Assembly: GCA_017506865.1 (NCBI GenBank)
Contig: JAFCMP010000057.1
Span: 434,001 to 498,000 of the forward strand
DNA from: Tribonema minus
Lineage: Eukaryota > Sar > Xanthophyceae > Tribonematales > Tribonemataceae
Direction: 5' to 3'
DNA length: 64,000 bases
The translations under genes were made by a program, and so were the position numbers. Shown one piece after another: positions 13,138 through 24,015 of the stretch. Within the stretch, counting starts at the first letter, position 1. Each line of letters opens with the position of its first letter. Below the pieces are notes generated by a model, which was given only the letters and a program-made list of their open reading frames with translations, had not been told where the DNA came from and searched no databases.

Positions 13138-15572
13138 TCAAAGCACAAAACCCGCGTTACATATCTGCGCAAGTGCTTGCTCTGCGTTGTGTTGTCCTGC
13201 TGTGCTCTCAACAACACAACACGGCGCATCGAACTGCAACAGTTGTACACATCACAGCTGACACAGGATGCTGTTACATGCATGCTGATGTACACTATGC
13301 CAGCCATGTATTTTGCAGTAGGCAAGACCATTATGGGAGAGACTACAGCAGCACTCCTCCGCTCCCCACTCGTGTTCGCTGTCAGACCACGCGCGAGTGG
13401 CATCCCCTGATCCGTCTGCCTCTGTGTCCTCGCACACAGAGTCTGTTGTGGCCAGGTCAATGACCTCAGCAGCAACAGTGCTCAATGTCGGTCTGGGTGG
13501 GATGGTGGTGAAGAGTGGTTTCCTTGGCCTGATGTCTTCTCCTTCCACTACTAAAGTCGAACGAGTCTTGCGTCGCTTGATTGGCCCCTGCTGTTTTCTG
13601 GCCTGCATTGCGTGGAGTGGCGCAACGACTTCTCTTGCAAACTGCGCCTCAAGATCCTGCCGCCCCAGCAGCGCAGCTCGAATGGCAGCCTGCCTGGCAT
13701 CTTCGGTTGCGTAGTGCCCAGTGATGATGTTGGCAATCACGCGCTCAAAGTCCTCATATTGAACCGGCAGCAGGCACACTGCGTGCAAAGGGCATAGCAC
13801 CACAAAGCGAAAAGCAAACTGTGAAGCATCATTGCGATTCTATTAGCGCCACTGTCCACGGACGAGGTGCAGCACCGTGTGGGCAGACTACCCTCTGCAT
13901 GGTACCTCTGAGACGTTACCAAGACTGTCTTGCTGGTGCATCAGGGCAACCTGCTGTGTGCACGTCAATGTGTGCACTTGTCTGGATTTACAGTACTTGA
14001 ATTCATGTTCAAAAGGAGCACCAATGCCAACAAGGTACAAGCCCAAGAACACAAGTGTCAACTATGGCAGCTCTCAACTGTGACTCTGCCCATATTGTTT
14101 GCAAGGTCATATCAGTGGCATCAAGAGCTACTAGTACACGCAGCAAACGCAAGGAAGCAGTGGGGATCCATGACTGCCACTTCAGCTCATCCTACAGCGG
14201 CAACCAACGCTGCAGGGACCAGGAGTTGCTGATTCAATGACAGTGCACTGCGCCACAATGGTGAGAGTATCACTATTGACCATGGGTCACAGACATGTAA
14301 ACTCCAGTGGACTACCAAGACTACTCTAAGTAGCAATTGCACTCTGATTTACTCACTGGTCCCATGTGTTCATGAAAGCAACAACCATTACGCTTCACAG
14401 CTTCAATGGCAAGGGTGACGCTCCTTCCTGTTAAAGCCAAGGTGGAAGCTGGAGCTCACAGGAACCTCAGTTGGGATGGAAGTCTTGCTTGCAGCTTGCT
14501 CCTTTAGAGTGCGCCACCACCACTGCCATCCGCAGCATTAGCAATTTTGGGCAAATGCGCCGGCGGACACCGCAGCACAAGCTCCATGGCTGCCTTTGCA
14601 GTGCAGATAAGGATTTGCGGCCCGTGTTTGCGGACACAAGCAAGGTCGATCTCTGCACCAGGCGGTCCATCAGGAACAGTTTCCCATGCACGAGCTTTGC
14701 AATGCGCATTCGTCTAGCGGCCGCCTTCCATAGCTGTGGCAGTTAATGCCAGCTGACCTGTGCATCAGCGGATTGCAACAGAAGGCCGGACCGGACAGCT
14801 GGCGTGATGCACGCACAGGATCCCGTCCAACGCTCTGCAGCACACCCAGTGCAATGTCTTCAAAGAAGTGGCCAATGATGTTGGTGCGCGGTACCATGAG
14901 TAAGCTGCCTTTAATCTCCACTGGTGCCAGTGGACACGTATTGGTGCTGCTGGCAGGAGGGCTGGCGGCACTGCTGGCAGCGATGCGGCCCCAGGTCTGA
15001 TGGCATGTCTTGAACTTGACCACCTAACAAAGCAACAACGCCGGTGTATAGCAGGACATGCAGGGTTGTTGATGATGTAATGACGACAAATTACGTCAGC
15101 TGCAGCAAGCAAGTAAGTAAATTACTGCAAATTCTTGAAGTAAGGCAAATAATGAAAGTCTTCAAGTTGAGCTTTGACGCATTTCAACACTAGCTTAATG
15201 CTGCCAGTGATGACATCTGGTCACAAACATGACCATAAGATGCAGGAAACGCGACACTGCACGCACAATGCATTTATGTACACCGCGCTTGGCAGTTGTG
15301 GCAGTAACTGTTCATGGTAAGTGTGCATGTGCATGATCGAGGGCAGGCTTTTAAGACAGTTCAGAGTCACGCAGAAGGTCGGTGCACCTGAGTAGGAAGT
15401 GCATCATCATTGTTGCAGATCTTCAAAAACAGTTTCTTTATGAATGTTTTCTCAAGTATATATCAATGATTTTTACAAGCCACCTTGGGAGGTGCGAGCC
15501 CACCTCCAAGAGTGCTTGCAGAGAACTTCCGTCCCCGGCACTTCATCACGCCAGTAGTAGCTACAGTCATGG

Positions 15573-15586
15573 TGTACACATGCCAG
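15573..15586. repeat. Left target-site duplication of the truncated LINE
   Basis: TGTACACATGCCAG here is repeated exactly at 18316-18329, directly flanking the LINE fragment. Confidence 0.88.
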
Positions 15587-18315
15587 CTGGACTGTGAGAA
15601 CGCGTTTAACAGTGTGGATCGCGCCGCCATTGTGCGGGGCCTTATGCTCTTCTGTCCGGAGCTGCTCCCGCACTTTGAGTCCGTATACTGTGGCGACACT
15701 GCCCCAGAGATGCGAGTGGAGGTGAACAGCGAAGCTCGCATTATCTGCTCCCACCTAGGGCCCTCGCGTGCCAGCAAGGGGACCCTCTAGGGCCGCTATA
15801 CTTTGCAGTGGCAGCGGCCTTCCTGCTCTTCTACCCTGATGGAGTGAATGCGACGCCCGGCAGTATGCCGACCTACGGCCACAGCACAGCGGAACCGCCA
15901 GCCCCGCACTGCGCTTTCCTGGATGACCTCAACGTGCTGCAAGCTGCCTATTTCGACGATGCAGCGGCCGCTGGGGTGGCAGAGGTGATCCGCCGACTGG
16001 CGGCAGGGGGCTTGCGCGTTCGACCAGACAAGTCGCTGGCCATCGCCATGCGCGGCACAGTGTTTGATGAAGCGGCCAGAGCACGCCTGCGTGCCCTTAA
16101 GTGACATACCGTTTGTGGACGCCACCATGCCAGAGTCCAGTCAGGGCTTTACATCGGTCGGGGTACCGGTAGGGCACCCAGCCTATGTGCATGCTGCCAT
16201 GAGCAAGCATCTAATTGACGCAGGGACGTGGCGATTGTCGTGGCGGCTGGCTGGAATGGCGCGGCATCACCTACAGGCAGCACAGTTCATTCTGCGCAGG
16301 TCACTGACGAAGCGCATGGGCTTCTTAGCTCGGGTCGTTGACACGGCTTTGAGTGAGACATGGTTGCACGCGTTTGACGGGTTCTGTGCATGGACGCTCG
16401 AACGCATGCTGCACCTGCATGGCTGCGCTACCGCGGCAGCCATGAAGTCACACCTGCTGGCCGCCTGCACTGCTGGTGACAATGAGGAAGCCAGCAGTGG
16501 CAGCGTGCTGGTATTGCCACGCTTGGGCCCGCCAGAACTCACGGACATCGCAGTGCCGCTGCGGGCATCACGGTTGCCGGAGCGACGAGGCGGTCTGGGC
16601 ATGCCGCTTTTGGGGCTACTGGCACCAGCCGCATACACGGCCCAGGCATGCACAACCCTGCGGCCAGCAATAATTCATGCAACTGTGGCAGCAGGGGCCC
16701 TGAGGCTCGGTACTGACGAACAAGGCGCAGTCACCTGGTTTGCGCAGCACTCATGCGCAATTCGCGAGGACCAGGGGCTGCTGACAATCATCGAGGCCGT
16801 GCGACGCTCTACGCGAGCGCTGACAGCTGATGGCGGCGAAAAAACACGCACAGCTGTGGCCGAGCAGCTCCCAGCATCGTTGCTACGGTGGGCAGCAGAT
16901 ACGACGGCCGCAGCGTCGACGCTCCCCACTGCGGTGCAAGCGATCTACGCCGCAACTGCCGTCACGGAGACGGTGACCACTGAGCCAGCCCCATACACCC
17001 ACGGCATTGCGCCTGGCGCCGAGGCGACCGCTGCGGCGGCGACCGTACCTGGCCCTCAAGCCGCTGCCGCGGCTGCCTGTTCCACGCCCGCTAAAACACA
17101 AACTAGCGCGGAAGAAAGCAACTGCAGCGGCGGGCAAGAGGACGACGACGACGACGACTGGGAGGCCTATGCTGACGAGATCTGCAGGAAGGTAGTAGTG
17201 CCTCGCCGCCGGCGCGGCCACTTCACACACGGACTACAGGCCGGCCTTTCAAGTGTTCTTCCACGCCAATACGAGGATTGCCTGGTGAAGGACCTAGAGG
17301 CTGCCTCGGTTGGTGCCGAGGGCAAGCTGACGCAGGCTGCACCTATTGGTGACTCGCGCGACACCAGCCGCCGCCGCCAACAGGCTAGCGCGCGGGTCCT
17401 GGCGCAGCTGCGCAGCCAGCGTGCGTCCGGGGCAATGGCATTGATGAGCGTGCCACCCGCTGCCAATGACCGCCCAGGTGCGGCGCCCGTGTCCAGTATG
17501 GCAGCAGCCACGATGATTTTGGTTGCGATCTTCATAGACGGGTGGGGCATACAGGGCGAGGTGTGCCCATGGCGGTGCAGTGACGTGAGCCCCACCTCCA
17601 CGCATGCGATCAGCTGCCCCAGCCAGCACATACGGGGGCACAACGCGACACACACTGCCCAAAAACGGTGCGTGCAGCGCATCTTGAGACAGCACCATGT
17701 CTCTATTGTCCGCAATGAGGATGCTAGCGTCTTCAAGGTACCGGGGTATCGGGCGGACACAGTCATTGACCCAGGGTGTCTGCACTTTAGCAGTGCATAC
17801 CGTAACAAGGGAATAGTGCTAGACACAAGTGTGCGCGCGCCCACAGCGAGCTCGTACCTGACAGGCAAAACAAATGCCTCAAACACGGACGGCTATGCTG
17901 CTGGGGTGGGGGAGGACGCGAAGGTCAAGCACCACACCGGCACCTTGACGTCATCTTGGGCTGTTGTGCCATTCGTGCAGGAGTCGTACGGACGGCTGGG
18001 CAAGCAGACAAGACTTTTTGTCAAGGAGTTGGCAGTGCATTCAGCACTGTGCTCAGGGGGGGGGAAGGCAGATGTGTTACGCAAGGCTGGGTTAGCTAAG
18101 CGTCAGATCCTCATTGAGCTGAGCATGTCGCTGGCGCGGGAGTTGGCGAAGCGCGTCATGGCGTACACACGCGGAGCGCGAATGCTGGGCTGTGTTGCAG
18201 CGCCGGTGTCCAAGCTCCTAGGACACAGCGCAGACTAGGCTGCTGCGTTGACTTAAGCTTTTCGATTGCATAGGCAACCCGGCCTCCCTTGGGCCTCTAT
18301 AAATACAGGTCCATA
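15587..18315 (+). mobile_element. 5'-truncated copy of the RLE-type LINE (2.7 kb)
   Basis: This copy matches 37980-40692 of the full element, starting inside the reverse transcriptase gene at motif LDCENAFNSVD and running to the 3' end, at about 97% identity by eye. It is framed by the 14-bp duplication TGTACACATGCCAG (15573-15586 and 18316-18329), the mark of target-primed reverse transcription with 5' truncation. An 8-bp insertion near 15761 and a 4-bp insertion near 16100 break the frame; downstream the frame is open from 16064 to the stop at 18238. It lies in an intron of the inverted BAH pseudogene. No poly(A) tail is present at its 3' end. Confidence 0.93.
16064..18238 (+). pseudogene. 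LINE polyprotein C-terminal remnant (RT thumb and connection, RLE endonuclease)
   Basis: A 724-codon open frame corresponds to the last ~720 residues of the full-length LINE protein. It holds the post-RT region, an acidic stretch (run of D residues), the Cys/His cluster CPWRCSDVSPTSTHAISC and the endonuclease residues (YRADTVIDP, IVLDTSV, VPFVQESYGRLG). The catalytic RT motif lies just upstream in another frame. The copy cannot make a working polyprotein because it lacks the 5' two thirds, but the endonuclease region shows few substitutions, in keeping with recent insertion. Confidence 0.85.
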
Positions 18316-18329
18316 TGTACACATGCCAG
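18316..18329. repeat. Right target-site duplication of the truncated LINE
   Basis: TGTACACATGCCAG, an exact repeat of 15573-15586. Confidence 0.88.
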
Positions 18330-20892
18330 ATACTGATTTTATTGCTATCAGAAGGCAAGCTAGCGAAAGGGCGCGCTAGCGAGAATGCAGCCAAATAAAA
18401 TTCAAGTTTCAAACCTTGAGGTTTGACATGTATTAAAATCAACTTAGTCCTTCGAAGTTGGCCGTAGCCGTAAATGCCATAAGAACGCCTTACAGAATGA
18501 GGCACGTGGTGACACACAAGTCATCACCTCGACGTGCCGTAATCAACAACCCCGAGGACATGCTTCAGCTGTCAGATGGAATGTAGAGTGTTCTGCTGCT
18601 CCAGTATCAACAGAACTTTCCAGCACCATGACGCAGCTGACATTTTGGATCATGCCACAAAGGGGCATGCTGAGAACCGTCGCGTGCTGAAATGCAACAC
18701 TGCCATTTTTATTGCACACAAGAAACTTCAAAGTTCATGAGTGTATGCAGAAACTGCCAGATGTAGTCAAGCCAGTGCCACTTAAACTTGACAACATGGT
18801 TCACTCACCATGCCTTCGTGAAGGACTTCTGCTGCTTGTGCGGCATCCAAGTATGCCTGCAGTGATGATTCATCTGCTGCAATACACCCTCCCCGCGCTG
18901 GAGTAACTTCCTCTGCAGAAGGGGTCTGCTGATGGCCTGCTGGCGGCATTGATCTGCAGGACAGGCACAACAGCCTGGTGTTCCGGTCCTACAAGGATGG
19001 CTCCAGACAAGCAACGAGCTTGCTGAGCACATACAGCAGTTCACACAGAGCAGCATCCAGCCCAGAATCAGCAACAACGCACAAGTGCTGCGTGTTCACA
19101 GGCAAAATGTTGTCAACTCGAAAGAATGAACTTGAGTTTGTGTCATGTCAAGTAATAGAAGTAGTAGATTCACCTAGTTGAGTGCTGCAAAAGATGGAGC
19201 TTCCACATGTCACGTGTAGCACTACGATTTTCCAGTCATTTATGTCAGGCATCATGAATGTCGGGCATTCACAATTTGTGGGCAGGTTGAGCATCTTTCA
19301 TCAAGCAATGTTGGAAGCAATACCTACATCTTAACATCACCTTTTTGAAAGAAGTGCAGGAGACATGCAAGATGGTGACGAGAGGGCCCTAATCAGCAGC
19401 AGACTTGATACAACATGTAACAATAATGGACAACATTCAGAGCTTTCTTCACAAGCCTTTCTTACATGCCTGCAGCTGTGGAACAGGTCAAACGGGCAAC
19501 ACTGACCTTAGTTCCACACTGGTAAGGTACTACTAATAGTAAAGTTGTTGAGTGGCAGAATCCCACTTGCAGCGCAGGAAAAAATTGCACTGCAGCAAAG
19601 CAGAGGGGTGGCCAAGCAATGAGACCAGGAGGAAAGGCGGTACTCTCGGTGCCGCCATGACATTGTGCAGGATGACCCATACCTATACAGTAATTTGTGG
19701 TGTTCTGCATCAAGAAACACATCCATAATTAGTTTTTGAAGACTTGTTTGATAATGCATGGCGCTCAACAAATGTGTTGGCACGATGTCATGTTGACCAC
19801 GCTAGGTCATTTTCAAATGTAGGCTGCAATGCTTGTGCGCCACATAAAGTCATTTTCGAAGTAGGCAGCAATGCTTTTGCAACCACTTCTCTTTGCAACA
19901 TGTTGCTTTTTGTGATGTGGAGACATGGGACTATCAACAAATACGATGACAAGTCTGAGAGGCTTGCCGACAATTTTGAACATTTCAAGAAGCCAATCTA
20001 CAGCAGTTGCTGGCAGCAACGCTTAGGGAACCCCAGCAACAGCCCATATGCAGTGAACAACTGTGGGTGCCTTGTGGCTCAGCAACTTCATGTCTGCTCA
20101 AGATACCTACTTCAAGTGATGGTAATAGGCATTGGCATTGTCTGCGTCGTGCTGTGTTGCGCTGCAACTGGTAGTGGCATTGCTCTTGTACCTGAAGTCC
20201 AGAGTGCATGACAGTGTCACCGACATCATAATTGTTGCTGTGCCATTCTGCAAGTCCACCTGCACATTTGAAGTAGAAAACGGTGAAATGAAGCCTTGAA
20301 GGCTGATTACTAGTAGAGCTATGGTAAACATGACACAACAATATGCATGGCCCATTTGCAAACACATCAGCGGTGTTACATCAGGTACCTTGTTGAGATT
20401 TTTACCGTCATTCGAGTCCATGAGTTCATGTCAAGCATGCTGTAACGTTTTCAATAATGAAAATTCATCAATGCTGCTGACCATGTATGAGAGCATTGCA
20501 GCACATTGTAGATATTCACATCTGATGATGACGGTCTGTGCATCATTCACAAAAGCGCTCAGTCAGGCCTCCGAGCCAAAAAATGCCCTGATACAGGGCT
20601 GCAGCTAGGGCAGAATGACCAACATGACATAGCACCGCATGAGCATGCAGTGCTTGTGCTGATGACTCACCTGCTTGGCAAGGCCAAAGATTCTGAACTC
20701 AGTCACAGGGCTGGCATCACCAAGGCTTGTAGTACCATTGGTGTACACTGCATGCATGAGTGACCACTGACAGCCAGGTATTGAGCTGACCAATGGAGCT
20801 GCCAGCCTGGTCCAGAGTAGCATCAGCAACAGCCTGTGGCTCCAGTGCTGCCCACGGTATAATCCTGATTAAGCAGCAGGGATGATTGCAAT

Positions 20893-21077
<185 letters not shown>

Positions 21078-24015
21078 ACCCACCTGTCAAACTCTTCCAT
21101 GCGGGTTTATTTAATCAACGTGAGTTGCTCCATTGGTATGTACATACACCTTGTCGGTAATGATGGTTCTTTGGCTTACTGACTGAGGTCAAATTTTGAA
21201 GTGAATTCTGAGGTCCAGAATATGCTGGCTTTGAAAACAAAAAATATTAAGTCGTGACAAAGCTGCCTGCCGCCTGCTAGGTCGGTTTGAGTTGATGTTA
21301 GTAATACCGCTGTCAGGGAGAGGACCATAAAGGTGTAGAGCAGCTCTGATATCAGGACTGTGCACCCATGTTTTTTCAGTGCAACGTGGCGCCCGCAAAC
21401 TTGCTTGGTGGTTGGCGTACTGTACCATCATGATGATGATGATCATTGCTGCCAGAGACTGAGTGAAGAATTCTGAAGCTGTTAACAGTCTTACTTAAAG
21501 GCTGGCTGGACATGCATGCTGCAAAAATTAATTTAATTTAGCTGCAACTTTCACCAGTTTCACACAGTGGTGCGAACACCCAGTGCACCGGTTGTTTTAG
21601 GTACAGCACGTCGTGCATGTCTCCGAGAGTCTGTGTCAGGCTTGTTCACTCACAGGTCATGTTTGATGGCTGAGGCACTGCAGGAGAAGTTCTTGGCGGG
21701 GTGGCCTGGTGCCACTGGGTGGTTGCTTGCTCGTATGCACGTGTCGTCATGTCAACCTGCAGACAAGACCGAGTCTTAATCTTGTGAGAAGCAGACAGCA
21801 ACACATGATTGTGACCATCATGTACTCCTATAGTATACTAGTAAGGAAATGGCATTAATTGAAATATTATAGCAAGTTGCTGCTACTGCAACAGCCTGAG
21901 TCATTGAACAACATAACATTATTCTTCTATAATAACTAGTATTACGCTACTAGTATCTTAGTTATGCCAGTGGTTGGCGTGGTGGCAGACACATCAGCCT
22001 GACTCATTCTTCAATAGTTTTTGCCAGTTGACAACCTATGTCAAACTTTAGTATAACAAACAAATAGCTGGCAAGTGCGTCCGTCCATGGCCAACAAGTT
22101 GAACCTGTTACTACTAGTAGTACTAGAAATTAATAAAAGTACTTGTAGTACTCATTGAGAAATTGAATTTCAATAGTTGTTTTTTTGTTTCAGAAAAAAT
22201 GAGCACCTCATGAGGTACTGTAGTACAAAGTAACTGTCACAGTAGCCAGTGACCAATTTGAAAGCTCATCAGCAGAAGCTGAATCGAATTTGATTCATCG
22301 TCGACGACCAGATTTCCCAATGTCTGCCATGACACATGACATGCATGGCATGCATCATGGCTAGAGCTCTGTCATGGAACTTCTGAGTCAGAAGATCTCA
22401 TCCACCAGCATTGAACGGTAGATATGAAATGCAAGTATATAATATACTTCCAGACTGAGTGCACATGTCACCACTAGTGACACTCATGCCTGTCACACTG
22501 TGTGGCAAAAATGTTCACCGGAGGCCTCAAGTGGTAACCGCAATTAATTGAGGTGAACATCATGATGTTTGCCACACAGTGTGACAGGCATGAGCGACTC
22601 TGAGTCTCACGCGACGCCGTCCGCCAGATGCTGCATTGCCTGGATAAACACTAGCACCGCTTCAGGTCCTGGAGCAGGTGCTGATTTTTGGCAACAACAA
22701 GCCATAGTGACAGGCAACTCCTGGACCAAGGCCTGCCCTCAGGCCACTGGCAGGCTGGGCCACGTCAGGCTGGGCCATGTCGATTAATCGCAATTGCCAG
22801 CACCCAGTCCGGTTGACCAACTGATTTAATCAGAATCAGATGAAGCACTCAAACTGGTCTGCCTCACCATGGTGCGGCACTTGAGCCCAGCCATGGTGAA
22901 TCAGAGGCACATGTAGACCTATGGATTGCAGCAAAGCACGCCCAGTCGCTGTGGTTGCGGTGCCCCATGGGCTGCAAGTGCCCGACGGGACCTGTGTGCT
23001 AAAAAGCAATTGAGTAGCAGGAATTGATCAGGATTCAAACCAAGTTGATTCCACTTTCGTGTCATGCCCGCCCAAATGGCAAATGGACAAACAGATTCGA
23101 GACTTCAATAAGCCTTGAAGTTCATCCAGGATCTCGAAGACTTGACCCGTCGACCCGTCCAGCAGATGCACCTCTGAGTCAGGCGCATGCCATCAGATTC
23201 TGTCAGTGATTGATTCAGAAGCACCCAGACGCTTCTGTGAGTTGCTGAGTCAGTGTGTGCGTGTGTCGCCATGTGTTGTGCGCCTGTAAGGAAGCGTCAG
23301 TCAGCACAAAATTAAAGCAGTATTCGTCATCGTCGCAACTTGAACATCATGAAAATATCTATAGTTACTGTTGATAGATAGTCAAATGGCACGTCCGTTT
23401 AAAATGTCCACGTGTCCAAGATTGCTTGCAATTCGGGACTGTTGGTGACCTATTGGTGACAATTCGATCTGGGCAGCCCCCATACAAGCAGGCCTACTAG
23501 TAGTACGCAGCCACAGCATGTGTCAAGCAGCAGCCAATTCGGAAGCCATGATGATGAGTGCAAGTAACAAATAATATAGCACAATCACGACAGGCGCACT
23601 TGCGCCACTGCAAAGTTCAATGGTAGTGCCCTACAGAATCAGGATACAATGCAAACTGCCATGAGATCCGGAACACTTGAAGTTACGTTTTGTGCGTAGA
23701 TGATAGATGAACTGTGCTTGCTGGACAATATGTCGTTTCACATGCGCGTGTGCAATGGTCACGAATGGCTGCAGGTTCAGGCCTCACCGCTCATGACTGT
23801 GCGCGGGAGGCAGCCTGCCCTGCGTGTCGGCAAAGCACACAGCAGCCTCGAGCAGCGGGCCATCCACCAGGTCACAACACCGAGGCCACTTCTGTCCCTG
23901 CCTGAGGGTAACGACCTGCCCCCAATAGCAGACAGAAGTAGTACAGTATACCTACCGTATGTACGTATGTAAACAAAAAAGTTGTGTGTGTTTTGGCTTG
24001 CTGAAGGTTGAGAGC
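21078..24015. other. Non-coding interval upstream of U2AF; no gene recognised
   Basis: The interval is AT-richer than its surroundings, with many ACTAGTAGTA-type short repeats at 21830-22160. No frame shows conserved protein features. A hairpin at 22482-22594 is listed separately. The promoter and 5' UTR of the U2AF gene must lie near its right end; a GTATGTACGTATGTAAAC stretch at about 23957-23974 precedes the start but has no clear core-promoter motif. Confidence 0.6.
22482..22594. repeat. Large inverted repeat (hairpin) with arms of about 38 bp
   Basis: The left arm starts ACTCATGCCTGTCACACTGT at 22482 and its reverse complement ends at about 22594. Both arms continue through TGTGGCAAA and ATGTTCACC, with a loop of about 32 bp and a small asymmetric insertion in the right arm. 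It could be a tiny fold-back element or the apposed ends of an inverted duplication. Confidence 0.85.

Larger units (their letters stand above)
13352..20872 (-). pseudogene. Inverted, broken copy of the BAH-domain gene at 54103-59658
   Basis: On the minus strand, in order, lie counterparts of exons A (about 20670-20872), B (about 20190-20280), E (about 19505-19590), F (18808-19023), G (about 14418-15025) and H (13352-13780) of the plus-strand gene. Introns between them also match, for example GTGAGTAAATCAGAGTGCAA after exon G, so this is a DNA-level duplication. I found no counterpart of exons C and D, which encode the BAH core. Exons A and G carry frameshifts, exon E has a short insertion introducing stops, and a LINE sits in the intron between F and G. 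Exon H remains open and is roughly 80-85% identical in protein. It ends about 330 bp from the COPB stop, tail to tail. Confidence 0.85.
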
